A stretch of 64,000 bases of DNA from Flavobacterium pokkalii. GTDB lineage: Bacteria > Bacteroidota > Bacteroidia > Flavobacteriales > Flavobacteriaceae. The notes beneath the pieces were generated by a model. That model was not told the DNA's origin, made no database searches, and saw nothing but the letters and a program-made list of their open reading frames with translations. Positions 17,917-25,950 of the stretch are shown here, in pieces. Location of the stretch: contig NZ_NASZ01000005.1 in assembly GCF_014596575.1 (NCBI RefSeq), forward strand, positions 1-64,000, read 5' to 3'. Within the stretch, counting starts at the first letter, position 1. Every line of letters begins with the position of its first letter. The position numbers and the translations under genes are program-made.

Positions 17917-18192
17917 AATATAAATAATCGCGAATTAATAATTGTTTAGAAATCAACCCTGATTTTGGTCTTAATTTGAGGTGAAAACCAGCGTTAGATT
18001 AGAACCTAATCGCAAACATATAGAAAGTATTTCAAATTTTCATTAAAAATTTATTAAAATTTTAATTTAAAGGTTGAAAAAATTAAATTCGGAAAAAATA
18101 AGGCTGGAAAAATAGCTATTAAGAAAAAGAGTGACAATTTGGCATTTAGTGCGCTTTGGCAGTACTTTTGCTATCCAAAGGAAAGTGTAAAA
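17917..18192. other. non-coding stretch between hisS and grpE
   Basis: This 276-base AT-rich gap carries no convincing gene. It contains a small perfect hairpin, GATTAG-AAC-CTAATC, near 17997-18011, long A/T tracts, and the sigma-54-type promoter at 18156-18171 that drives grpE. An open frame enters the gap from 18139, but it would translate the promoter, so I do not accept it. Confidence 0.7.
18156..18171 (+). promoter_or_regulatory. sigma-54 (-24/-12) promoter of grpE-dnaJ
   Basis: TTGGCAGTACTTTTGC contains GG (18158-18159) and GC (18170-18171) exactly ten bases apart, in the contexts TTGGCA and TTTTGC. This agrees with the RpoN consensus TGGCAC-N5-TTGC. Transcription would start near 18183, ten bases before the first possible start of grpE. 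The same stretch also contains TACTTTTG, a match to the housekeeping -7 element TAnnTTTG, so sequence alone does not exclude a normal promoter. Confidence 0.6.
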
Positions 18193-18771
18193 ATGAAGTT
18201 TAAGAATATTTTTAAAAATAAAGGGAATATGAGTACTGAGAATACAGAAATCGATAAAGAAATGGATGAAGTAACGATGGAAAACAAGGCAGGCGAAGAG
18301 CAGGCAGTTACTGAGGAGTTAAGTGCCGAGGAGCAATTAGCAAAGGACTTAGCAGATGAAAAAGATAAATATTTACGATTATTTGCTGAATTTGAAAACT
18401 ACAAAAGAAGAACTTCAAAAGAACGTGTAGAGTTGTTTAAAACTGCCAATCAGGAAGTTTTGTTAGCGATGTTGCCAATTTTAGATGATTTTGACAGAGC
18501 ATTGGTTGAAATCGCAAAATTAGAAGACGAAACTTTTACAAAAGGAGTGGAGTTGATTCATGATAAATTAAAAAACACCTTGAATTCTAAAGGATTGGAA
18601 TTAGTGGATGTGAAAGTAGGAGACGCTTTTGATGCTGATTTTGCGGAAGCAATTACTCAAATTCCGGCTCCATCGGATGATTTGAAAGGAAAAATTGTTG
18701 ATGTTCTTGAAAAAGGATACAAACTAGGGGATAAAATTATTCGTTTTCCAAAGGTAGTTATTGGACAATAA
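18193..18771 (+). CDS. grpE: nucleotide exchange factor GrpE
   Basis: This is the co-chaperone that releases ADP from DnaK. A disordered acidic N-terminus leads into the long coiled coil (DEKDKYLRLFAEFENYKRRT) and the beta-domain, which ends with KGYKLGDKIIRFPKVVIG. I take the ATG at 18193 (192 residues). The ATG at 18229 (MSTENTEID) is equally possible, and the frame before 18193 crosses the promoter. dnaJ follows after 53 bases. dnaK is not in the window. Confidence 0.93.
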   Translation: MKFKNIFKNKGNMSTENTEIDKEMDEVTMENKAGEEQAVTEELSAEEQLAKDLADEKDKYLRLFAEFENYKRRTSKERVELFKTANQEVLLAMLPILDDFDRALVEIAKLEDETFTKGVELIHDKLKNTLNSKGLELVDVKVGDAFDADFAEAITQIPAPSDDLKGKIVDVLEKGYKLGDKIIRFPKVVIGQ

Positions 18772-18824
18772 TTAAGTCGGTTTTGAGGCGATACAAAACA
18801 GCGCTTTTTTAAAAATAAATACAA

Positions 18825-19940
18825 ATGAAAAAAGATTTTTACGAGATATTAGGTGTTTCGAAAAGTGCAGATGCTTCTGCAATTAAGAAAGCCTACAGAA
18901 AGAAAGCTATTGAATTTCATCCTGATAAAAATCCCGGAGATAAAGTTGCTGAAGAAAAATTTAAAGAAGCAGCTGAAGCTTATGAGGTTTTAGGAGATCC
19001 TGACAAAAAAGCAAAGTATGACCAATTTGGACATCAGGCTTTTGACGGTTCCGGAGGTTTTGGAGGAGGTCATCACATGAATATGGATGATATCTTTAGT
19101 CAGTTTGGCGATATTTTCGGTGGCGGTTTTGGCGGTTTCGGTGGCGGCGGAAGTCGTGGCGGAGTGCGTCGTCCAAAAGGAAGTAATTTGCGTATCAAAG
19201 TCAAATTGACTTTGGAGGAAATTGCCAATGGAGTAGAGAAAAAAGTAAAAGTAAAGCGTAAAGTTCAGGCTCCCGGAGTTTCATATAAAACCTGTTCTAC
19301 CTGTAACGGACAGGGACAGGTAATGCGTGTTACCAATACGATTTTAGGAAGAATGCAATCGGCAACTACTTGTCCTTCTTGTGGTGGTAGCGGGCAAATT
19401 TTAGATAAAAAACCTTCTCATGCTGATGCGCAGGGAATGATTGTAGAAGACGAAACGGTTTCTATAAAAATTCCTGCCGGAGTTGTTGACGGAATGCAAT
19501 TGAAAGTTTCTAATAAAGGAAACGATGCGCCGGGAAGTAATAGTGTTCCTGGTGATTTGATTGTAGCTATTGAAGAATTAGAACATGAATTCCTGAAACG
19601 CGAAGGAGAAAATCTGCACTACGATTTGTATATCAGTTTCCCGGAAGCAATTTTAGGAGTTTCTAAAGATATTGATGCGGTAAATGGTAAGGTGAGAATC
19701 AAATTAGAAGAAGGCATTCAATCCGGAAAAATTCTTCGTTTGAAAGGAAAAGGAATTCCAAGTATCAATGGTTACGGAAGCGGAGATTTGTTAGTGCATG
19801 TAAATGTTTGGACACCAAAAACATTGAATAAAGAGCAAAAACAATTCTTTGAGAAAAATCTTGAAGATGAAAATTTCTCGCCAAGTCCTGAAAAATCAGA
19901 TAAATCATTTTTTGAAAAAGTTAAAGATATGTTTTCTTAA
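18825..19940 (+). CDS. dnaJ: chaperone DnaJ, with a single zinc centre
   Basis: The Hsp40 partner of DnaK has 371 residues. The J-domain is at 1-70 with HPD at 32-34. A Gly/Phe-rich region (about 75-125) and the two C-terminal substrate domains with a dimer tail follow. Classical DnaJ has four CxxCxGxG repeats building two zinc sites. Here only two are seen, CSTCNGQG (about 156) and CPSCGGSG (about 182), giving four cysteines and one possible zinc site. The spacing between them fits the inner pair (repeats 2 and 3). Transcription comes from the grpE promoter. Confidence 0.95.
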   Translation: MKKDFYEILGVSKSADASAIKKAYRKKAIEFHPDKNPGDKVAEEKFKEAAEAYEVLGDPDKKAKYDQFGHQAFDGSGGFGGGHHMNMDDIFSQFGDIFGGGFGGFGGGGSRGGVRRPKGSNLRIKVKLTLEEIANGVEKKVKVKRKVQAPGVSYKTCSTCNGQGQVMRVTNTILGRMQSATTCPSCGGSGQILDKKPSHADAQGMIVEDETVSIKIPAGVVDGMQLKVSNKGNDAPGSNSVPGDLIVAIEELEHEFLKREGENLHYDLYISFPEAILGVSKDIDAVNGKVRIKLEEGIQSGKILRLKGKGIPSINGYGSGDLLVHVNVWTPKTLNKEQKQFFEKNLEDENFSPSPEKSDKSFFEKVKDMFS

Positions 19941-19969
19941 ACTTTTTAAATAAGTTGAAAAATAGATTC

Positions 19970-20007
19970 AAAAACCCATCTTCTCATTTTGAAAGATGGG
20001 TTTTTTT
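19970..20007 (+). terminator. terminator after grpE-dnaJ
   Basis: AAAACCCATCTT pairs with AAGATGGGTTTT across a ten-base loop, followed by a run of T. It closes the grpE-dnaJ unit before the ABC transporter genes. Confidence 0.9.
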
Positions 20008-20103
20008 ATGATACAATTATCGTCTATTTCGCTCCTAATTATTTACTTTTACAGCCGCAAGGTCAAAATGACCTAACTGAAGAAGAAAATTCCAAAAATC
20101 AGT

Positions 20104-21033
20104 ATGAATACCTTATTAGAAGTCAATAAAATAGTTAAGCAATACGGAGATTATGTGGCGCTTAACGAAGTTTCTTTGTCTGTTCCTAAAGGCAGTATTT
20201 ACGGACTTTTAGGTCCTAATGGTGCCGGAAAAACTTCCCTTATTCGTATCATCAATCAAATTACGATGCCCGACAGCGGAGAGGTGATTTTGGATGGCGA
20301 AAAATTACAGCCTAAACACGTACAATATATTGGTTATTTGCCCGAAGAGCGAGGTTTGTACCAAAGTATGAAGGTGGGAGAACAATGTTTGTATTTGGCT
20401 CAAATGAAAGGTTTGTCAAAAGCTGAAGCCAAAAAACAACTGGAATATTGGTTTGACCGATTGGGAATTCAGGGTTGGTGGAACAAGAAAATTCAGGAGC
20501 TTTCTAAAGGGATGGCTCAGAAAATCCAATTTGTAGTTTGTGTTTTGCATAAACCAAAATTGCTGATTTTTGACGAACCTTTTTCTGGTTTTGATCCCGT
20601 AAATGCTAATATCATTAAAGATGAAATTCTGGCTTTGAAGGAACAGGGTTCTACCATTATTTTCTCGACACATCGTATGGAAAGTGTGGAAGAATTATGC
20701 GATCACATTGCTTTGATTCATAAATCCAATAAATTGATTGAAGGAAAACTGGAAGACGTCAAAAGACAGCATAAAAGCAATAGTTATGAAGTGGGAATTC
20801 TGACCGAAAATGTTGAAGGTTTGATGTATGATATTACACAAAAATTCAAGGTGAGTCCGGCGCATTTTAAATCGCTGAATAACGAATTAAAATTGGAAAT
20901 TCAAATAGGAAATGCGTTGCCAAATGAATTGTTAAATGTTATTACACAACGCGGACAGTTGACTCATTTTGTAGAAAAAATTCCGAGTGTTCACGATATT
21001 TTTATTCAAACAGTAACTGAAAATAAAAATTAG
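20104..21033 (+). CDS. ABC transporter ATP-binding protein, NatA type
   Basis: This 309-residue ATPase has Walker A GPNGAGKTS (about 38-46), the segment GYLPEERGLYQSMKV, signature LSKGMAQKIQ and Walker B LLIFDEPFSGFDP. The ABC domain is followed by a C-terminal part of about 90 residues (DUF4162 type), as in NatA of Na+-extruding systems. It forms a two-gene unit with the permease 64 bases downstream. The transported substrate (sodium or another small molecule) is inferred from family resemblance only. Confidence 0.92.
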   Translation: MNTLLEVNKIVKQYGDYVALNEVSLSVPKGSIYGLLGPNGAGKTSLIRIINQITMPDSGEVILDGEKLQPKHVQYIGYLPEERGLYQSMKVGEQCLYLAQMKGLSKAEAKKQLEYWFDRLGIQGWWNKKIQELSKGMAQKIQFVVCVLHKPKLLIFDEPFSGFDPVNANIIKDEILALKEQGSTIIFSTHRMESVEELCDHIALIHKSNKLIEGKLEDVKRQHKSNSYEVGILTENVEGLMYDITQKFKVSPAHFKSLNNELKLEIQIGNALPNELLNVITQRGQLTHFVEKIPSVHDIFIQTVTENKN

Positions 21034-21097
21034 ATTTCAGAGTAAAAACCTAAAATCTATCCCGATAGCTATCGGGACTAAAATCTAAAATCAAGAA
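21034..21097. repeat. AAATCTA repeats with TCCCGATAGCTATCGGGA palindrome
   Basis: The gap between the NatA and NatB genes contains the perfect 18-base palindrome at 21060-21077, identical to the one inside prmC. It is flanked by CTAAAATCTA and CTAAAATCTAAAATC. It may form a hairpin in the joint transcript, without the T run of a terminator. Confidence 0.8.
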
Positions 21098-22414
21098 ATG
21101 AGTATTATATCATTAATTATAAAAAGAGAATTTTTTGCCAAAGTGCGCAACAAATCTTTTATTGTAATGACTTTTTTAAGTCCGCTGCTGTTTGTGGCGA
21201 TAGCGGTGATTGTGGGGTATTTAAGTTCTATAAAACCGGATGTAAAACGGGTAGCCATTCACGATGAAACCGGATTATTTGTTCATGATTTTATGGTCCA
21301 GAATAAAGAAGAGGAAAGCTATAAATATTTGGATTTATCGCAAATTGACAGTCAGTATTTAAAAGACAGTATTACAAATAACGGTTACGAAGGGATTCTA
21401 GTAATTCCTAAAACGGAGGATGTAAGCGAATTAGAGCATAAAATCGAGTTTATTTCAAACAGCAGTCCGAGTGTTTCTTTTATCGAAAATACTCAGGATA
21501 TTATTGCTAAAAAGATAACCAAAATCAATCTGGAAAAGGCTCATTTGGATACTTTATCAATCAAAAAAGCGCAGGCACACGTAAATATTGCTATTGCTAA
21601 AACTTCCGGAGAACAGGGAGTAAAAGGCTTGAATGAAGCTAAAATAGCTATCGGAGGCGCTTTTGGTTACCTGATTATGATGTTTATTATCATTTATGGA
21701 AATATGGTCATGCGTTCGGTAATTGAAGAGAAAACCAATCGAATTATTGAGATTATTATTTCTTCGGTGAAACCTTTCCAACTGATGATTGGAAAAATTA
21801 TCGGTACATCACTAGCCGGAATTTTACAATTTAGTATTTGGGTCGTTATCGGACTTTCGTTAATGTTTGCCAGTTCTGCTTTTTTTGGAGTAAATGTAGG
21901 AGCTACAACTCATTTACCTGCTGAAGTTATGGCACATTCGCAAACTGAAATTGTAGGAACAGCTCAAATGTATCTGCAGGAATTGTGGAATTTACCCATT
22001 GCGGCTATTTTGATTGGTTTTGTGGTTTATTTCATTGGAGGTTACTTTTTATACAGTTCGTTTTACGCGGCGATTGGTGCTGCGGTGGACAATCAAACCG
22101 ATTCGCAACAGTTTCTCCTTCCGGTTATTATGCCTTTAATGCTGAGTGTTTATGTTGGTTTTTTTAGTGTGATTAATGATCCAAATAGTAGTATTGCAGT
22201 AGCTTTTTCCATATTTCCGCTTACTTCGCCTATTGTGATGCTTATGCGAATTCCTTTTGGTGTTCCCCTTTGGCAAATAGCCGTTTCGATGTTGTTACTT
22301 TTTGGAACTTTTTTATTGGTAGTTTGGTTTGCCGCTAAAATTTACCGGGTAGGAATTTTAATGTATGGAAAAAAACCAAGCTGGAAAGAGTTGTTCCGAT
22401 GGTTAAAATATTGA
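21098..22414 (+). CDS. ABC transporter permease, NatB type
   Basis: The 438-residue ABC-2 type permease has an N-terminal helix (about 20-45), a large extracytoplasmic domain (about 50-190) and five or six C-terminal helices from about 190. Typical segments are FFAKVRNKSFIVMTFLSP at the start and VIEEKTNRIIEIIISSVKP before the second helix. It is the membrane partner of the preceding ATPase. The protein ends with a short basic tail (YGKKPSWKELFRWLKY). Confidence 0.92.
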   Translation: MSIISLIIKREFFAKVRNKSFIVMTFLSPLLFVAIAVIVGYLSSIKPDVKRVAIHDETGLFVHDFMVQNKEEESYKYLDLSQIDSQYLKDSITNNGYEGILVIPKTEDVSELEHKIEFISNSSPSVSFIENTQDIIAKKITKINLEKAHLDTLSIKKAQAHVNIAIAKTSGEQGVKGLNEAKIAIGGAFGYLIMMFIIIYGNMVMRSVIEEKTNRIIEIIISSVKPFQLMIGKIIGTSLAGILQFSIWVVIGLSLMFASSAFFGVNVGATTHLPAEVMAHSQTEIVGTAQMYLQELWNLPIAAILIGFVVYFIGGYFLYSSFYAAIGAAVDNQTDSQQFLLPVIMPLMLSVYVGFFSVINDPNSSIAVAFSIFPLTSPIVMLMRIPFGVPLWQIAVSMLLLFGTFLLVVWFAAKIYRVGILMYGKKPSWKELFRWLKY

Positions 22415-22487
22415 TAAAAAAGAATCTGTCTAAGTCAAAGCTTAAAAACTTTGTAACTTTGGATTTATCTCAAAAAAAAATAAAATT

Positions 22488-23651
22488 ATGTCCAAAATAT
22501 TATTAATCGAAGACGAAGCTGCTATTCGAAGAGTACTTTCAAAAATTCTTTCAGAAGAAAATGATAGTTATCAGGTGGAAGAGGCAGAGGATGGCGTTTC
22601 GGGTTTGGAAAAAATTAAAAATAACGATTACGACTTGGTAATTTGTGATATCAAAATGCCTAAAATGGATGGTGTCGAATTATTAGAAGAAGTCAAAAAA
22701 ATAAAACCGGAAATTCCAATGGTCATGATTTCGGGTCATGGCGATATGGAAACGGCAATTCAGGCGATGCGTTTAGGGGCTTTTGATTATATATCGAAAC
22801 CGCCGGATTTGAATCGTTTGCTGAATACGGTTCGCAATGCTTTGGACAGAAAACAATTGGTCGTTGAGAATAAAATTCTGAAGAAAAAAGTCAGTAAAAA
22901 CTACGAGATGATTGGCGAAAGTGAAGCTATCAATCATATCAAAGTGATGATTGACAAAGTGGCGCAAACCGAAGCCCGTGTTTTGGTTACGGGACCCAAC
23001 GGAACCGGGAAAGAATTAGTAGCCCATCAATTGCATGAAAAAAGCGAGCGCGCTGCTTTTCCTTTGATTGAAGTGAACTGTGCTGCGATTCCTTCGGAAT
23101 TAATCGAAAGTGAATTGTTTGGTCACGTAAAAGGTGCTTTTACTTCGGCGGTGAAAGACCGCGCCGGTAAATTTGAAGCAGCCGATAAAGGAACTATTTT
23201 TCTGGATGAAATCGGGGATATGAGTCTTTCGGCTCAGGCCAAAGTGCTGCGTGCTTTACAGGAAAATATTATTACTCGTGTAGGAGCTGACAAAGACATC
23301 AAAGTCGATGTGCGTGTGGTAGCGGCGACCAACAAAGATTTGAAAAAAGAAATCGAAGAAGGACGTTTCCGTGAGGATTTGTACCATCGTTTGGCGGTGA
23401 TTTTAATCAAAGTGCCACCGTTGAATGACAGACGCGAAGACATTCCGTTGTTAGTGAGTCATTTTGCCGAAAAAATTGCCTCGGAGCAAGGGACAGCCGT
23501 GAAGAAATTTACCGATGATGCCATCAAATTATTACAGGAGTACGACTGGACCGGAAATATTCGTGAATTGCGCAACGTGGTAGAACGTTTGATTATCCTT
23601 GGCGGAAGCCAGATTTCAGAGAATGATGTGAAGCTGTTTGCATCAAAGTAA
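22488..23651 (+). CDS. sigma-54-dependent response regulator lacking a DNA-binding domain
   Basis: This NtrC-family activator has 387 residues. The receiver domain (1-120) has its phospho-acceptor Asp in LVICDIKMP (about 55). The AAA+ domain has Walker A GPNGTGKE (about 169-176), GAFTSA, which contacts sigma-54 (about 216-221), and LDEIGDMS. The chain stops just after NIRELRNVVERLIILGG and a short tail, so the usual Fis-type helix-turn-helix (about 50 residues) is missing. It may activate from solution, like FlgR of Helicobacter. No sensor kinase is adjacent. Confidence 0.92.
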   Translation: MSKILLIEDEAAIRRVLSKILSEENDSYQVEEAEDGVSGLEKIKNNDYDLVICDIKMPKMDGVELLEEVKKIKPEIPMVMISGHGDMETAIQAMRLGAFDYISKPPDLNRLLNTVRNALDRKQLVVENKILKKKVSKNYEMIGESEAINHIKVMIDKVAQTEARVLVTGPNGTGKELVAHQLHEKSERAAFPLIEVNCAAIPSELIESELFGHVKGAFTSAVKDRAGKFEAADKGTIFLDEIGDMSLSAQAKVLRALQENIITRVGADKDIKVDVRVVAATNKDLKKEIEEGRFREDLYHRLAVILIKVPPLNDRREDIPLLVSHFAEKIASEQGTAVKKFTDDAIKLLQEYDWTGNIRELRNVVERLIILGGSQISENDVKLFASK

Positions 23652-23652
23652 T

Positions 23653-23735
23653 TGAATAATTTAAAGATTAAATGATTTAAAAATTAGAAGAGCAATTTTT
23701 TAATTTTTCAATATTTAAATCTTTCAATCTAAAGT
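23653..23735. repeat. TTTAAATCTTTCAATC-type imperfect inverted repeat
   Basis: The gap between the regulator and the helicase-like gene pairs AATTTAAAGATTAAATGATTT with AATATTTAAATCTTTCAATC in an imperfect inverted repeat. Similar words occur before hisS and after the TrmH gene at 43864-43903. Confidence 0.45.
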
Positions 23736-23737
23736 AA

Positions 23738-24397
23738 ATGAAACTAAAAAAAATAAACGAAAAACTCCAACAGGCACTGGTTGAAAATGGATTAACCGAA
23801 GCTACTGAAGTGCAGCAGGAAACCTTTTCAACGATAAAAAGTGGTGCCGACTGTGTTATTTATGCCCCAAAAGGAAGCGGAAGAACAACAGCTATTGTGC
23901 TCAACGTGATTCAGAAATTAGCAGGAAGCAATGAAGAATCGCCACGTGCTTTGATTGTGGTGGAAGATAAGGAAAAGATGTTGGCCATGGAGGAACTTTT
24001 CGAGAAGTATAGTAAATATACCCATCTGGAAGTGTATGGCGTTCACGAAAAAGGAGACATGGATTATGATAAAAACTATGTTTCTACCGGAATTGATGTG
24101 TTGGTTGGGACACCAACGAAACTAAACGAAATGTTTTCAACGGCAGGCTATAATGTGAACCGATTGAAGATGTTTATCGTGGATGATTGTGATGCACTGT
24201 TAAAAATGCGTCACGAATCTAAGATCATGCGTATTTCCAATAGTATTGCAAAAACCCAACGCATTATTTTCTCGGATTTGTTTACCGAAAGAGTTGCAAT
24301 TTTGGCTGATAAAATGTTGGTGGAGCCTTACGAATTTGATTTTGAAGAAACAGATGAAGAGGATGATGATTTTGAGGAAGATGAAGATTTAAACTAA
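23738..24397 (+). CDS. degenerate DEAD-box helicase-like protein, single RecA domain
   Basis: The 219 residues match only the first RecA domain of DEAD-box RNA helicases. The Q-motif region EATEVQQETF is kept. Motif I reads APKGSGRT, with Arg in place of the essential Lys. Motif II reads VDDCDAL instead of VDEADxL, and motif III (SAT) is FSD. No second RecA domain follows, and the chain ends in a strongly acidic tail (DEEDDDFEEDED). It is unlikely to be an active helicase; it may be an RNA- or protein-binding remnant. The Cof hydrolase starts six bases after its stop. Confidence 0.78.
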   Translation: MKLKKINEKLQQALVENGLTEATEVQQETFSTIKSGADCVIYAPKGSGRTTAIVLNVIQKLAGSNEESPRALIVVEDKEKMLAMEELFEKYSKYTHLEVYGVHEKGDMDYDKNYVSTGIDVLVGTPTKLNEMFSTAGYNVNRLKMFIVDDCDALLKMRHESKIMRISNSIAKTQRIIFSDLFTERVAILADKMLVEPYEFDFEETDEEDDDFEEDEDLN

Positions 24398-24403
24398 AAA
24401 GTT

Positions 24404-25201
24404 ATGAAATACAAAATGTTAGTTCTTGACATGGATGATACTTTGCTGAATGACAACCATGAAATCTCAGTTGAGAACAGAACAATGTTAGAAAAAGCTA
24501 AAGCAAAAGGCGTTCAGATAATTTTGGCTTCTGGAAGACCAACGCCTGCTATGATAGAATATGCCAGAGATTTAGGCTTAATGGATTCTTATATGATTTC
24601 CTTTAACGGAGCGGTAATTACTGATTTGAGTACCAATGAAGTGATTTTTGAACAAAGTTTGACTCAGGAACAAATTCATGCTTTGTACGATTACAGCAAA
24701 GCTAAAAATACTCATATTATTACTTATCTGGATGGAAAAGTAGTGAGTGAAACCCACTCGGAATATATTGATGTCGAAATAAATATTACAGGTTTGGAAC
24801 ATGAAGTGGTGCCTAATTTTAAAGAACGCGTGCAAACTTCTGCGATAAAATGTATTTTGCTGGAAGAACCTTCTTATTTGAAAGAAGTAGAAAATGATTT
24901 AAAGGCAGCGATGCCGCATTTAAGTGTGTGTATGTCGAAACCGTTCTTCCTGGAAGCAGCTCAAACAGGAATTGACAAAGGCGCCAGTGTGAAATTCTTG
25001 GCAGAAAAATTAAACATCGCTCAGGCAGAAGTTATCGCAGTGGGTAACGCCGGAAACGACCTTTCGATGATTGAATATGCCGGATTAGGCGTTTGGGTGG
25101 ATAATGTGGATGCGCATTTGAGAGACAAAGGCAATGTGGTTGTCGCTTCCAATAACAATCACGGTGTGGCTGAGGTAATTGAACGATTTATTTTGGCTTA
25201 A
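24404..25201 (+). CDS. Cof-type HAD-superfamily hydrolase
   Basis: The 265-residue HAD IIB phosphatase has nucleophile motif LDMDDTLLN (residues 7-15), SGRPTPAM as motif II and Lys in DKGASVKFL. Motif IV reads AVGNAGNDLSM where the usual form is GDxxND, so the first acidic residue is Asn. The cap domain lies between about 80 and 185. Members dephosphorylate sugar phosphates or flavin and pyridoxal phosphates. It lies six bases after the helicase-like gene and probably shares its transcript. Confidence 0.88.
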   Translation: MKYKMLVLDMDDTLLNDNHEISVENRTMLEKAKAKGVQIILASGRPTPAMIEYARDLGLMDSYMISFNGAVITDLSTNEVIFEQSLTQEQIHALYDYSKAKNTHIITYLDGKVVSETHSEYIDVEINITGLEHEVVPNFKERVQTSAIKCILLEEPSYLKEVENDLKAAMPHLSVCMSKPFFLEAAQTGIDKGASVKFLAEKLNIAQAEVIAVGNAGNDLSMIEYAGLGVWVDNVDAHLRDKGNVVVASNNNHGVAEVIERFILA

Positions 25202-25221
25202 CGGTTTTTACCATTTTTTTG

Positions 25222-25284
25222 AACCATTAAGAAATTAAGGGAATTAAGAGTAGTTCTTAATCTTGATTTCTTGATGGTTTTTTG
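25222..25284 (+). terminator. AACCATTAAG palindromic repeat acting as terminator of the Cof gene
   Basis: AACCATTAAGAAATTAAG (25222-25239) and CTTGATTTCTTGATGGTT (25262-25279) pair almost fully and are followed by TTTTTTG. A close relative follows mtaB at 27914-27979, so this is both a repeat family and a probable terminator. Confidence 0.7.
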
Positions 25285-25433
25285 TTTATAAAATACCTCG
25301 TTGCAAACGCTTTAATTGGTATACAAAAAAGCTAGGTAGTAGATGCAATCGAGCACCAGAGGGGAATATCATAGTGGTAAACAGACATAAAAAAGAGATA
25401 ATATTTACTTTAAAATAATACATCAAAAAAGGC

Positions 25434-25925
25434 TTAAAGTTTTATTCCACTATTTGTTTCAAAATCATTTCTTTCACTTTTGGACATTCTTTTTACTAGT
25501 AAACGAATAGTATAACCGCCATGTAATTTTGAATTTTTGAGATACATCCAATCACTAATTTCATTTTTATTTATTTCTACGGTGTCGCCTAGTTTTACAT
25601 TTTTTATGATTTCTGGTAAATTGTCAATCACGCCTTTATATTTTTCGTCTTTAAAACCTTGAATATTGCCAATCCAAATATGTTCTATATTTCCGTTTTC
25701 TTCAAAACGTTTTTTTAAACTGAAAAATGTAAAAACACGACTGTTGTTTTTGAAAGCAATGTCAAAGCTATCCAAAGTTTTTTTGGCGTTTTCAATGGCT
25801 TGATTCATCTCCACATCTGAACTTTGAACTTCGTAAATGTCAGGTTCATTTTCACGTTCAATTTTTTTTGTATTACAACCAAAAAATATAATAAAAAAGG
25901 AAAGTAAAAGGATATTATTTTTCAA
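25434..25925 (-). CDS. putative lipoprotein, function unknown
   Basis: The 163-residue protein begins with a lipoprotein signal, MKNNILLLSFFIIFFGCNTKK, with the lipobox Cys at residue 17. The mature part is mixed and contains KKTLDSFDIAFKN and WIGNIQGFKDEKYKGVIDN. The latter resembles the DUF2314 type (a conserved region with W-x-x-x-x-x-x-G-x-I-x-N). I am not certain of the family. It follows a second lipoprotein gene by 25 bases on the same strand. Both are AT-rich and look accessory. Confidence 0.75.
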   Translation of the reverse strand: MKNNILLLSFFIIFFGCNTKKIERENEPDIYEVQSSDVEMNQAIENAKKTLDSFDIAFKNNSRVFTFFSLKKRFEENGNIEHIWIGNIQGFKDEKYKGVIDNLPEIIKNVKLGDTVEINKNEISDWMYLKNSKLHGGYTIRLLVKRMSKSERNDFETNSGIKL

Positions 25926-25950
25926 GTATTAATAGTATTTATATTGTTAG

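Noticed and set aside
18131..18154. A second GG-N10-GC pattern just upstream of the grpE promoter (TTTGGCATTTAGTGCGC).
   Set aside because: The spacing is right, but the -12 part reads GCGC instead of TTGC, so it is probably chance or a weak ancestor.
18139..18192. In-frame extension of grpE to 18139.
   Set aside because: It would translate across the promoter, and the residues do not resemble GrpE.
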